Below are positions 6,640 to 13,742 of a stretch of DNA of 16,101 nucleotides, in pieces. The DNA is from Planctomycetota bacterium (lineage in GTDB: Bacteria > Planctomycetota > Phycisphaerae > WQYP01). Location of the stretch: the NCBI GenBank assembly GCA_021809365.1, contig JAKBAC010000071.1, forward strand, positions 1-16,101, in the 5' to 3' direction. Within the stretch, counting starts at the first letter, position 1. The number at the start of each line of letters is the position of its first letter. The notes under the pieces were generated by a model, which was not told where the DNA came from, searched no databases, and was given only the letters and a program-made list of their open reading frames with translations. The translations under genes and the position numbers were made by a program.

Positions 6640-7311
6640 ATGCGGGCGTATTATTATCCACAGAGTTTGCGAACCACCTTGTCCGTTATGGCGGTGATCC
6701 TGGGTTTAATGATTTCTTCCAACGCACTGCCGGCAGCGGTCGCAGCAACTGCGGTAACTTACCATTCGGCGGCGGGCAGTAAAGTAGTCGTGCGCGGCCA
6801 TTCGACGTTGCATGACTGGTCGGTGAAAAGCTCAACGCTAACCGGGAAGATGATACTAAGCGGGCCTGTAGCATCTGGGAAGCTTGTGACCCTTGATTTG
6901 CTGCACGTGTCCATTCCCGTTTCCACGCTGAAGGGCAGCGACGGCAGTGGAATGACCCATACCATCATGCACGCCCTGCATCGCAAACAGCACCCGAACA
7001 TCACCTTTGTTTTAACGCACGCGAAACTGCAAAACAGCAAGCCGGCAAAATCCGGCGGTTATATCTTCCAAACCGCCGGGTTATTGAAAATCAACGGCAT
7101 TATGCGCAAGGAACCCATGACGTTGCGGATTACGCCACATGGGAGCGGGAAAATGACAGTGCAAACGCGCGTGAAACTTAAGATGCGCGATTTCTCGGTT
7201 AAACCCCCGACGGCCATGTTCGGAATTATTCGTTCTGCCAATGCAATTACCGTCAGCGCCAACTGGCAGTTGGCTGAAGTTAATAGCGGCGAAAAACCGG
7301 GATCCAAATAA
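6640..7311 (+). CDS. YceI-like domain secreted protein
   Basis: This 223-residue exported protein has a YceI-like lipocalin-type beta-barrel. ATG 6640 is chosen because GGGGA (6629-6633) is six bases upstream and the promoter lies just before it; ATG 6625 is possible. The signal peptide runs to about residue 36 (LSVMAVILGLMISS ... AAVAA). The mature part has the YceI signatures: GSKVVVRGHSTLHDWSV (46-62), where the H-S-T-L-H-D-W segment is typical of the periplasmic branch; LDLLHVSIPVSTLKG with M-H-x-x-L-H-R-K-Q-H-P-N-I-T-F following; then AGLLKINGIMRKEPM and the final MRDFSVKPPTAMFGI. YceI proteins bind long apolar molecules such as polyisoprenoids, and some are stress-induced; the ligand here is unknown. 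The gene seems to be monocistronic, with the hisD promoter starting 41 bases after its stop. Confidence 0.92.
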   Translation: MRAYYYPQSLRTTLSVMAVILGLMISSNALPAAVAATAVTYHSAAGSKVVVRGHSTLHDWSVKSSTLTGKMILSGPVASGKLVTLDLLHVSIPVSTLKGSDGSGMTHTIMHALHRKQHPNITFVLTHAKLQNSKPAKSGGYIFQTAGLLKINGIMRKEPMTLRITPHGSGKMTVQTRVKLKMRDFSVKPPTAMFGIIRSANAITVSANWQLAEVNSGEKPGSK

Positions 7312-7351
7312 ACGCATGAAATCTAACGCTGCCCATTGTCCGCAAAACCGC

Positions 7352-7414
7352 TATAATTAGGCTAGGAGTCTGTCCGAGTAATCGCAATCCCGGCCATTCC
7401 TCGGACAGGCTCCT
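7352..7414 (+). promoter_or_regulatory. hisD -10 element with conserved leader hairpin (copy 1)
   Basis: A perfect TATAAT (7352-7357) is followed by a 15-bp stem: AGGAGTCTGTCCGAG (7364-7378) pairs with CTCGGACAGGCTCCT (7400-7414) with a single G-U pair and a 21-base loop. The transcript would begin at about the base of the stem. No T tract follows, so it is not a simple terminator. A related TATAAT-plus-hairpin occurs at 11582-11641 in front of dsbD. No convincing -35 is visible. Confidence 0.6.
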
Positions 7415-7438
7415 GGTTAAATTGGAGTATCGAATCTC

Positions 7439-8803
7439 ATGCAGGTAATTCCGATTCTCCGGGCGGATCACCCGGCCGGACAAGAACACATATCTCAGAT
7501 AAAGTCGCGATTATCGCTGGCCCCGCTGCTGTTGTCCGGCCTGGAAGCCCAAGGCGAAAGTTTGACCGTGCAGGTGCAGCGGATCATCACTGATGTCCGC
7601 CGCACCGGTGATGACGCCGTGGTGCAGTACACCCGCCGCTTTGATTATCCGGAATATACCTTGGAGCACCTGCGGGTACCGCAGGAGCAAATAGATGCCG
7701 CAGTAAAAAACGCCGATGCAAAATTTCTCGCGGCTTTAGATATTTCCATCGCCAATGTCCGACGGTATCAGCAGGCCATGTTACCTCCCGCTCCGGCACC
7801 CATCAGACCACTGGGATCTGATAGTGACGTGGCCATGCTGGCGATGCGTTATGAGCCGCTGAAACGCGTCGGCGTTTATGTCCCGGGTGGTGCCGGGGCG
7901 TATCCCTCCACGGTGGTGATGACAGTGGTGCCGGCCCAGGTCGCGGGTGTGGAAAGCATTTGTATTGCCAGCCCCATGCGCGGCGGGCAGGTGGCACCGG
8001 CGGTCCTGGTGGCAGCGGCGCGGTTGGGCGTGCACGAGGTTTACGCCATGGGCGGTCCGCAGGCGGTGGCTGCGATGGCATTTGGCACGCAAACCGTTCC
8101 GGCAGTGGATAAAATTGTCGGCCCCGGCAACAGCTACGTCCAACTGGCTAAGAAAGAACTCTTTGGCATTGTGGATATTGACAGCTTTGCCGGCCCCAGC
8201 GAAGTCATCGTTCTGGCGGATGATTCCGCAGATGCACGCGTCGTGGCGGCCGAGTTACTGGCTCAGGCGGAACATGCCCCGGGCAGTTGCCTGCTGATTA
8301 CACCGAGCCTGAATCTGGCCCAAAGCGTGGAACTGGAACTGAAATCGCAATTGGCGTTGCTGCCCCGCCGGGAGTTAACCGCCAAGGCTCTACAATATGC
8401 CAGCGCCTTAATTGTGACCGCGGATATGGATTCGGCCATTAAACTCGTCAATGATTTCGCCCCGGAACATTTGCAGATCACCACGCGACAGGCCCGCCGT
8501 GATGCGGCCAAAATTCATCACGCGGGTGCGATATTTATCGGAGCCTACACGCCAGTGGCCGCCGGGGATTACCTGGCCGGGCCATCGCATGTATTGCCCA
8601 CCTCGGGCACCGGGCGGTTTTTCAGCGGCCTTTCGGCAGAAAGTTTCCGCAAACGCATCAGCATTGTGGAGTTGGATGCCGGCGCATTGCAGATGCTTGG
8701 AGGCGCTATTTGCGATTTTGCCCGGACCGAAGGCTTTGATGCCCACGCCCGCTCCGTAGAAGCACGACTGCAGCAGAAAGGGCCGGACCATGGCGTTGGC
8801 TGA
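7439..8803 (+). CDS. hisD: Histidinol dehydrogenase
   Basis: HisD performs the last two steps of histidine synthesis: NAD-dependent oxidation of L-histidinol to L-histidinal and then to L-histidine. The 454-residue protein is slightly longer than usual (about 430) because of its N-terminus. All key residues are present with a constant offset of 17 from the E. coli enzyme: zinc ligands Q276, H279, D377 and H436, and catalytic E343-H344 in DFAPEHLQI. The family signature spans IVGPGNSYVQLAKKELFG and DIDSFAGPSEVIVLADD; YVPGGAGAYPSTVVM is also diagnostic. The start ATG 7439 has TTGGAG about 11 bases upstream. The preceding leader hairpin and TATAAT suggest its own promoter. No other his gene is present. 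lpxI follows with a 14-base overlap, so the two are co-transcribed and translationally coupled. Confidence 0.98.
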   Translation: MQVIPILRADHPAGQEHISQIKSRLSLAPLLLSGLEAQGESLTVQVQRIITDVRRTGDDAVVQYTRRFDYPEYTLEHLRVPQEQIDAAVKNADAKFLAALDISIANVRRYQQAMLPPAPAPIRPLGSDSDVAMLAMRYEPLKRVGVYVPGGAGAYPSTVVMTVVPAQVAGVESICIASPMRGGQVAPAVLVAAARLGVHEVYAMGGPQAVAAMAFGTQTVPAVDKIVGPGNSYVQLAKKELFGIVDIDSFAGPSEVIVLADDSADARVVAAELLAQAEHAPGSCLLITPSLNLAQSVELELKSQLALLPRRELTAKALQYASALIVTADMDSAIKLVNDFAPEHLQITTRQARRDAAKIHHAGAIFIGAYTPVAAGDYLAGPSHVLPTSGTGRFFSGLSAESFRKRISIVELDAGALQMLGGAICDFARTEGFDAHARSVEARLQQKGPDHGVG

Positions 8804-9647
8804 GGCAGAACCCATCGGCCTGATTGCCGGACAGGGCACCTTGCCACTGGCGGTAGCCCGCGGGCTTAAAGCGGCGGGTCACCCGGTGATTTGCCTGGGT
8901 CTATCCGGCCAAAGCCGCGAGGAGGAACTTGCCGCGCAGTGTGACGTATTTCATCGGGTAGGATTAATTCGGCTGAATCAATGGATTCGCGTGTTGCGGC
9001 GACACAGTGCCCGGCGGACGGTAATGGTTGGCCGAGTCGCCAAGGAAAGAATGTATGATCGCTTTCACATGTTGCGGTATATGCCCGACTGGCGTACGGC
9101 GCGGCTATGGCTGGTGCGGCTGCGGCATGATAAGCGCAGCGACCGCCTGCTGCGCGCTGTGGCGGATGAGCTGGCCAGCGGTGGAGTTGAAATAATGGAC
9201 CCACTGCCCTACATCCCGGAATTGTTGGCTGCCAACGGCGTGATGACGCGCTGCCAACCCAGCGCGGACATTTTGGCCGATATCGATTTTGCCTGGCCGT
9301 TGCTGCGGCAAGTCAATACGCTGTTAATCGGCCAGAGTCTGGCGTGTAAAGACCGGGAAATCATCGCGGTAGAGGCCGTAGAAGGCACGGATCGCATGAT
9401 TGAGCGCACCGGGGCATTGTGCAAACGCGGCGGATGGGTGCTGTGCAAGGCCAGTAATCCCAATCAGGATATGCGCTTTGACGTGCCGACCATCGGGCCG
9501 GCAACCATCGAACGTCTGAAGAAATTTGGTGCTGCGGCGGTGGTCGTGGAAACCGGGAGAACCATCATGCTGGAGAAGGCCGAATTATTAAAATTGGCCG
9601 ATAAATTGGGCATGGTGGTGATCGGACGCACGGCGGGCGAGGGTTAA
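8790..9647 (+). CDS. lpxI: UDP-2,3-diacylglucosamine diphosphatase, LpxI type
   Basis: LpxI hydrolyses UDP-2,3-diacylglucosamine to lipid X (2,3-diacylglucosamine 1-phosphate) and UMP, the fourth step of lipid A synthesis in organisms that lack LpxH. The 285-residue length matches the family. The N-terminal domain begins IGLIAGQGTLPLAVARGLK (9-27). The C-terminal domain carries EAVEGTDRMIERTG (195-208) and VLCKASNPNQDMRFDVPTIG (217-236), the strongest family signatures. The last part, AAAVVVETGRTIMLEKAELL, also fits. It overlaps the hisD end by 14 bases and has only a weak ribosome site (GG near 8783-8785), so it probably depends on coupling to hisD. Pairing with a histidine gene is not the usual context; in alphaproteobacteria lpxI sits with lpxA/lpxB. 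Confidence 0.95.
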   Translation: MALAEAEPIGLIAGQGTLPLAVARGLKAAGHPVICLGLSGQSREEELAAQCDVFHRVGLIRLNQWIRVLRRHSARRTVMVGRVAKERMYDRFHMLRYMPDWRTARLWLVRLRHDKRSDRLLRAVADELASGGVEIMDPLPYIPELLAANGVMTRCQPSADILADIDFAWPLLRQVNTLLIGQSLACKDREIIAVEAVEGTDRMIERTGALCKRGGWVLCKASNPNQDMRFDVPTIGPATIERLKKFGAAAVVVETGRTIMLEKAELLKLADKLGMVVIGRTAGEG

Positions 9648-9730
9648 CCGGCAAAATTCACCAATCCGTCGCAGTTCGCCAACCAAAGTCAATTATCACC
9701 GCTTTTTTCACTGTTTTTATGGGCCGTCAT

Positions 9731-9761
9731 TTGACATATAGACGGGTATGACTAGTATCAT
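9731..9761 (+). promoter_or_regulatory. Candidate promoter of the APH-like kinase gene
   Basis: A consensus TTGACA (9731-9736) is followed at 16 bases by TAGTAT (9753-9758) or at 19 bases by TATCAT (9756-9761). The transcript would start near 9768, after the ATG at 9748, which favours ATG 9799 as the gene start. Confidence 0.5.
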
Positions 9762-9798
9762 AATTGAGAAACCGCCTGTTGCTTTTGCGGTGAAAATC

Positions 9799-10839
9799 AT
9801 GAGCGAACGAGAAAAATTTGGAATTGAAGAACTCGCAGTCGTGCTGAGTCACTATGATATTGGTGTCATAAGCACGCTAAAAGAGTACGCTCGCGGGTCA
9901 CGGAAAGCTCCAAAATTGCTGATTCGCTCTGAAAAGGGAGATTACCTGCTCAAACGCCGGGCACGCGGCAAAGATGATCCGTTCAAGGTGGCATTTTGCC
10001 ATGCGATTCAACTGTACCTGGCGGAAAAGCAATTTCCGTTGCCGCATCTGATTGGTACCAGGCATGATAATAATTCGATGTTGCAGCTTTCCAGCACAAT
10101 ATACGAGCTTTTTGAGTACATTCGCGGAACGGGCTATGACAGCTCGCCGGAGGCCACTCAGGATTCCGGACGCATTCTGGCGCTTTATCACAAACTTCTG
10201 CGCAATTACCGGCCGGAATATGACCCGCCTACGGGGAGTTACCACAATTCGAAACATATCGGCAGCAGCATTGATCAGATTCCCAACACCATGAGCCGCA
10301 ACAGGCAAGGGCATGGCAGCACAGCTGTGGTAACAGATACCCTGGACATATTGCGTACAGCGTATGTGGAGGCCGCGGCCAAAGTTAATGAAATCGGACT
10401 GATGGACTGGCCGCTGCAAATTGTGCACTGTGACTGGCATCCGGGAAATATGCTGTTTAGAAATCAAAAAGTCGTCGCGGTCATTGATTATGATTCCGCA
10501 CGCATGCAGCAGCGCATTGTGGACCTGGCCAACGGGGTGCTGCAATTTTCAATTATTGGCGGTGGTGATGACCCAGCGACCTGGCCGGATCACGTGGATG
10601 AAGGCCGCTTTGAAAGATTCATGTACGGATATGATTCGGTGGATATGATAAGTGTGGCGGAATTACAGGCGGTACCGTGGCTGATGGTAGAAGCCATGGT
10701 CGCGGAAAGCGCGTTCCACATTGCGGCGACGGGATCATTTGGACGCATAGAGGGATCTGGATTCTTGAAAATGATTGAGAGGAAAGTAAAATGGGTACAG
10801 GACCATGCGGATCAACTGATGAAATTAATTCACAGTTAG
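9799..10839 (+). CDS. APH/choline-kinase-fold phosphotransferase
   Basis: This 346-residue kinase-fold protein belongs to the aminoglycoside phosphotransferase superfamily. ATG 9799 is chosen because GGTGA (9789-9793) lies five bases before it and a promoter overlaps the upstream ATG 9748; from the latter the protein would be 363 residues. In the 346-residue numbering, GDYLLKRRA gives the ATP-binding Lys (K52). The catalytic loop VHCDWHPGNM supplies D212 and N217, and AVIDYDSAR supplies the metal-binding D230, so the active site is intact. The family also includes homoserine kinase II (ThrB-like), CotS and many kinases of unknown substrate. The opening LSHYDIGVISTLKEYARGSR followed by APKLLI matches a type I associate with planctomycetes. 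The substrate cannot be read from the sequence, and drug resistance should not be assumed. It appears monocistronic. Confidence 0.87.
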   Translation: MSEREKFGIEELAVVLSHYDIGVISTLKEYARGSRKAPKLLIRSEKGDYLLKRRARGKDDPFKVAFCHAIQLYLAEKQFPLPHLIGTRHDNNSMLQLSSTIYELFEYIRGTGYDSSPEATQDSGRILALYHKLLRNYRPEYDPPTGSYHNSKHIGSSIDQIPNTMSRNRQGHGSTAVVTDTLDILRTAYVEAAAKVNEIGLMDWPLQIVHCDWHPGNMLFRNQKVVAVIDYDSARMQQRIVDLANGVLQFSIIGGGDDPATWPDHVDEGRFERFMYGYDSVDMISVAELQAVPWLMVEAMVAESAFHIAATGSFGRIEGSGFLKMIERKVKWVQDHADQLMKLIHS

Positions 10840-11091
10840 CCGTAAGATCCAGTCGCCATCTGAGGCGCGACACCAGTTCTTGGGTCCGCCACAGGTCGAA
10901 AAGTTCCGCGTTCACGGAGGAACCTCGGATACGAACGAAACGGGCTAAACGGCGGTTCTCAGAGGCCATCGTACGGATGGGAAAGATTTCTGTATGTTGG
11001 ATCAATCCGGCCAGCTCCGGCAATTGCCGGGAATGCGGTCGAAGCAAAAATATTCCGCACCATGGAAGCGGACGATAAAAAGGAGTTAGCC
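10840..11091. other. Intergenic stretch before the XRE gene, with a 14-bp palindrome
   Basis: No credible plus-strand gene is seen. On the minus strand, roughly 11040 to 10845 reads as a compositionally protein-like stretch (MASENRRLARFVRIRGSSV, then NAELFDLWRTQELVSRLRWR). It lacks a convincing start and runs into the end of the kinase gene, so it may be a decayed gene fragment or chance. CCGGCAATTGCCGG at 11017-11030 is a perfect palindrome. Confidence 0.35.
11017..11030. promoter_or_regulatory. Perfect 14-bp palindrome, candidate XRE operator
   Basis: CCGGCAATTGCCGG lies 61 bases before the XRE gene start and overlaps a possible -35 (TTGCCG 11024-11029) whose -10 would be AT-rich AAATAT near 11048-11053. 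XRE proteins often bind such dyads in their own promoters, so autoregulation is inferred only from position. Confidence 0.35.
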
Positions 11092-11421
11092 ATGAATGTG
11101 CTGATGCCTCAAACAAATTTAAGTGGAAATTATGCGTTGATTTGTGAACGACTTAAGCAGGTTCGCACGCAGGTCTGCGGCCGCCGCGGACAGTCGCGCT
11201 TCGCATTTTTGCTGGGGCTTTCACCGTCCACCTACAATTATTATGAGAAGGGCCGTGTCCCGCCCGTGGAAGTGCTGGATTTGGCCGCCAAAATATCCGG
11301 TGCGCCGCTGCTATGGCTGATTCGCGGTGAGCCGGCGGATTTCAGCACCACGACGTTGAATTTTATCGTGGGTGAAATGCCGGAAAAGCAAACCGGCGAA
11401 ACTAAAACCGATCCCGTTTAA
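11092..11421 (+). CDS. XRE-family helix-turn-helix protein
   Basis: This small DNA-binding protein has 109 residues. AAGGAG with six bases to ATG 11092 fixes the start; the frame extends to 11062. Residues about 15-80 form an XRE/Cro-CI-type domain: LICERLKQVRTQVCG (helix 1), RRGQSRFAFLLGLSPSTYNY (31-50, the helix-turn-helix, with S-x-S-T-Y-x-x-Y-E-K-G-R at the recognition helix), VPPVEVLDLAAKISGAPLLW (helices 4-5), and LIRGE. The tail (81-109) is polar and probably disordered. There is no toxin-like gene on either side, so a toxin-antitoxin role is not supported. It is a lone regulator with a candidate palindromic operator upstream. Targets are unknown. Confidence 0.85.
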   Translation: MNVLMPQTNLSGNYALICERLKQVRTQVCGRRGQSRFAFLLGLSPSTYNYYEKGRVPPVEVLDLAAKISGAPLLWLIRGEPADFSTTTLNFIVGEMPEKQTGETKTDPV

Positions 11422-11438
11422 AGGGATCCGAAGTTTTC
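11400..11438 (+). terminator. Weak terminator-like dyad at the end of the XRE gene
   Basis: GATCCC (11410-11415) pairs with GGGATC (11423-11428), flanked further out by AAAAC and GTTTT. The dyad spans the TAA stop at 11419-11421 and ends in a short T run. It lacks a proper U tract, so activity is doubtful. Confidence 0.3.
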
Positions 11439-11581
11439 GTGTTCTGGAGGTACGAGCAAGTTCGAACCGGATGTTCAGCGCATCATATTAATAACTGCGC
11501 GCCGCAGCGTGCAGATAGAGAGATGTTTCAGGCTGATCCTTTTTTTTCAAATAAAATTCGATGTTCACACCCGGAAAAGCG

Positions 11582-11641
11582 TATAATTCAGACTTGGATT
11601 TTGCCCGAGTACTGGCCGCGCGGGCACTCGGACAGGCTTCC
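11582..11641 (+). promoter_or_regulatory. dsbD -10 element with conserved leader hairpin (copy 2)
   Basis: TATAAT (11582-11587) is followed by an imperfect stem. GGATTTTGCCCGAGT (11596-11610) pairs with 11626-11641, mostly Watson-Crick or G-U, around a 15-base loop. The right arm shares CTCGGACAGGCT exactly with the hairpin before hisD. The distance from TATAAT to CCGAGTA is 23 bases here and 22 there. It lies 36 bases before dsbD. Confidence 0.5.
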
Positions 11642-11676
11642 GGGCGGGCGAAGCCCTGTTTTGACAAAGGTATCTG

Positions 11677-13638
11677 ATGCACGATTATTCCGGGAAATCA
11701 GTTCGCCAACCCGTGGCTTTCGCGCTGCTCATAATCGCATCCTTGATTTTTATATTCGGAGCTACCTCCGCGCGGGCGCAGGTGGCGGGGTTCGGCTTTC
11801 TATCACCGCGCGTTGTGCAAACCACGATTCAAGCAACGCCCGAAAAGTTGCAGGCACCGGGAAAAGGCGTCTTGGACATTACCTGCACCGTCATACCGGG
11901 CTATCATCTGCAAAGTCACCACCCCTTTGATAAATTTCTGGTACCGGCGGAAGTTACCCTTTCTCCGGTAACGGGATTTCACTTTGGAAAAATTACGTTT
12001 CCAAATGCTCGGACAATTCCGGCATCGGCTCAAATAACCAGTTTTGGCAAACTCTCGGTTTATGAAGGACAATTTGTCATCCACGTTCCATTTACCGTTT
12101 CTATCGAGGCACGCAATGCACGCAACGCTATCAACGCAGCATTTACATTTCAGGCCTGCAATGCCCAATCCTGCCTGCCCCCGCAAACGCTGAAACTTTC
12201 AACTTCCGTTACGATCTCCGGTGCGCAACAGCCCGCCGCCGGCGTGCACAAACCCGCCAAACCCATACAGGCCGGCCCAAGCCATAACACACCCGTTGCC
12301 GTTACTCATGTCACGCGACCGCAATCCAGTACCCAGACGACACTGGCGGCTATCCAGTCAACGCATTATCACGTTAAAACTGTTCATGAGCCGTTGTGGC
12401 GCTTGATATTATTTGCGCTGCTGGGCGGATTGATTCTTAATGTCATGCCGTGCGTGCTTCCGGTGATACCATTAAAAGTTCTGGCTATGGTGCAGCAGGC
12501 ACACGGCTCGCGCAAGATGGCGGTCATTCATGCCCTGGTATTTTCCGCGGGAATTATTAGTCTGTTTTTAATTCTTGCCGTCGTCATGGGTGTGTATCGG
12601 GCGGCCAGCGGACAAGCCCTGACCTATGGCATGCAGTATCAACACCCGATATTTTTAATTGCCATAGCGTTAATTGTTCTGGCATTGGCATTATCCATGC
12701 TGGGCGTGTGGACTATTCAAGCTCCCAACGCGTTATACGCCGTTGAAAGTAATCGTGGCGGACTGACCGGGGCCTTTGGCATGGGCTTGCTTGCGACGCT
12801 TCTGGCAACACCTTGCAGCGCCCCCTTTCTGGGCGTGATGCTGACGTGGGCATTGGTGCAGCCGACCGCCATCATCGTACTATTTTTTGTGCTCATCGGA
12901 GTGGGCATGGCGTGGCCGTATGTGCTGCTGGCGGCATTTCCATCCTGGCTTAGTCATGTCCCGCGTGCGGGGCGCTGGTCGGATATTGTCAAACAAGCGC
13001 TGGGGCTGGTGATGGTGGCGGTGGCGGTTTATCTGTTGTTAAGCACCGAAAACCATTCGCAAATTACAGCAGGATTTCTGCTGGCGATGATTCTGGCGAT
13101 CGTCTGCTGGGGGTGGGGAACATTGCCGGATATTAATATGTCGAAGGTAAAAATCTGGGGTATCCGTCTGGGATTTGTAGCGGGCGGCATCCTCGCCGGT
13201 GGGTCCTATCTGGCGTGGGCCGGTGGAATTCATGCCACCAGAAGCGCGCGGACGGCACCGGTCCAATCGGGAAACGGGCAGGCATTTGCCGTAAATCGGT
13301 GGCAGGAATTTAACTGGGATGCTATGAATGCGGCCTTAAAGTCCGGGCATCCGGTCGTGGTGGATTTTACCGCTCCCTGGTGCATTAACTGCCGATTTGT
13401 CAAAGCCACCGTACTGGATGCACAAGCGGTGCGGCAGAAGATCAAACAAACCAGAGCGGTTCTCTTCAGTGCGGATATTGATCAACCCATTCCCAAAGCG
13501 TTCTGGCTGAAACTGGGCGGCCGGGCAATACCGTATCTGGCCATTTTATCGCCGAAGCATCCGACAGTTCCGGCAATTCTGCGGGATATTTACACGCAGC
13601 AGGCGGTCATGAATGATATTAAAGCAGCCGTCCGATAA
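11677..13638 (+). CDS. dsbD: Thiol:disulfide interchange protein DsbD
   Basis: DsbD carries electrons from cytoplasmic thioredoxin across the inner membrane to periplasmic partners. The 653-residue protein has the full three-part layout: a signal peptide (about 1-35); an N-terminal DsbD-alpha-like domain (about 40-180) with the Cys pair C161-C166 in FQACNAQSCLPP; a Pro/Thr-rich linker (about 182-235); an eight-helix-type membrane core (about 240-515) with C259 in NVMPCVLPVIPLK and C380 in LLATPCSAPFLG; and a C-terminal thioredoxin domain (about 540-653) with APWCINC (C569, C572) and cis-Pro P619. All six redox Cys are present. AAAGG lies six bases before ATG 11677. The linker is long and low-complexity. 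The gene has its own TATAAT/hairpin leader, and a large secreted protein follows 104 bases later. Its partners may be cytochrome c maturation or envelope thiol proteins; none is nearby. Confidence 0.95.
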   Translation: MHDYSGKSVRQPVAFALLIIASLIFIFGATSARAQVAGFGFLSPRVVQTTIQATPEKLQAPGKGVLDITCTVIPGYHLQSHHPFDKFLVPAEVTLSPVTGFHFGKITFPNARTIPASAQITSFGKLSVYEGQFVIHVPFTVSIEARNARNAINAAFTFQACNAQSCLPPQTLKLSTSVTISGAQQPAAGVHKPAKPIQAGPSHNTPVAVTHVTRPQSSTQTTLAAIQSTHYHVKTVHEPLWRLILFALLGGLILNVMPCVLPVIPLKVLAMVQQAHGSRKMAVIHALVFSAGIISLFLILAVVMGVYRAASGQALTYGMQYQHPIFLIAIALIVLALALSMLGVWTIQAPNALYAVESNRGGLTGAFGMGLLATLLATPCSAPFLGVMLTWALVQPTAIIVLFFVLIGVGMAWPYVLLAAFPSWLSHVPRAGRWSDIVKQALGLVMVAVAVYLLLSTENHSQITAGFLLAMILAIVCWGWGTLPDINMSKVKIWGIRLGFVAGGILAGGSYLAWAGGIHATRSARTAPVQSGNGQAFAVNRWQEFNWDAMNAALKSGHPVVVDFTAPWCINCRFVKATVLDAQAVRQKIKQTRAVLFSADIDQPIPKAFWLKLGGRAIPYLAILSPKHPTVPAILRDIYTQQAVMNDIKAAVR

Positions 13639-13680
13639 GTCCGACGGCACAAAATTGAATCATTTGTCCGGTTGATTCGT

Positions 13681-13697
13681 TTGGCATCTGGTGCCAG
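13681..13697. promoter_or_regulatory. TTGGCA-TGCCA palindrome before the large secreted protein gene
   Basis: TTGGCATCTGGTGCCAG closely resembles TTGGCATTTGTGCCAG at 3221-3236, in the lolA/holA divergent region. Each has a five-base TGGCA/TGCCA dyad in an intergenic region, so a shared regulator site is possible. Chance cannot be excluded. Confidence 0.25.
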
Positions 13698-13742
13698 GGC
13701 AAGCCTGCAACTTGCGATTGACACCGCACCGGGATACTGCCG

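Noticed and set aside
7352..7438. Histidine attenuator or T-box leader before hisD
   Set aside because: There is no leader peptide with a run of His codons, no T-box sequence and no terminator with a U tract; the hairpin is also shared with dsbD.
9898..10545. 215-residue minus-strand frame opposite the kinase gene
   Set aside because: The plus strand encodes an intact APH active site; the opposite frame has low-quality composition and no motif.
10619..11116. 165-residue minus-strand frame over the end of the kinase gene and the start of the XRE gene
   Set aside because: It overlaps two well-supported genes and has no ribosome site; only the middle part looks protein-like, and that is mentioned as a possible remnant.
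11062..11421. Toxin-antitoxin module around the XRE protein
   Set aside because: No small toxin-like partner gene is adjacent on either side.
11439..11930. 163-residue plus-strand frame running into dsbD
   Set aside because: It covers the dsbD promoter/hairpin and overlaps the dsbD signal peptide in another frame; no recognisable motif.
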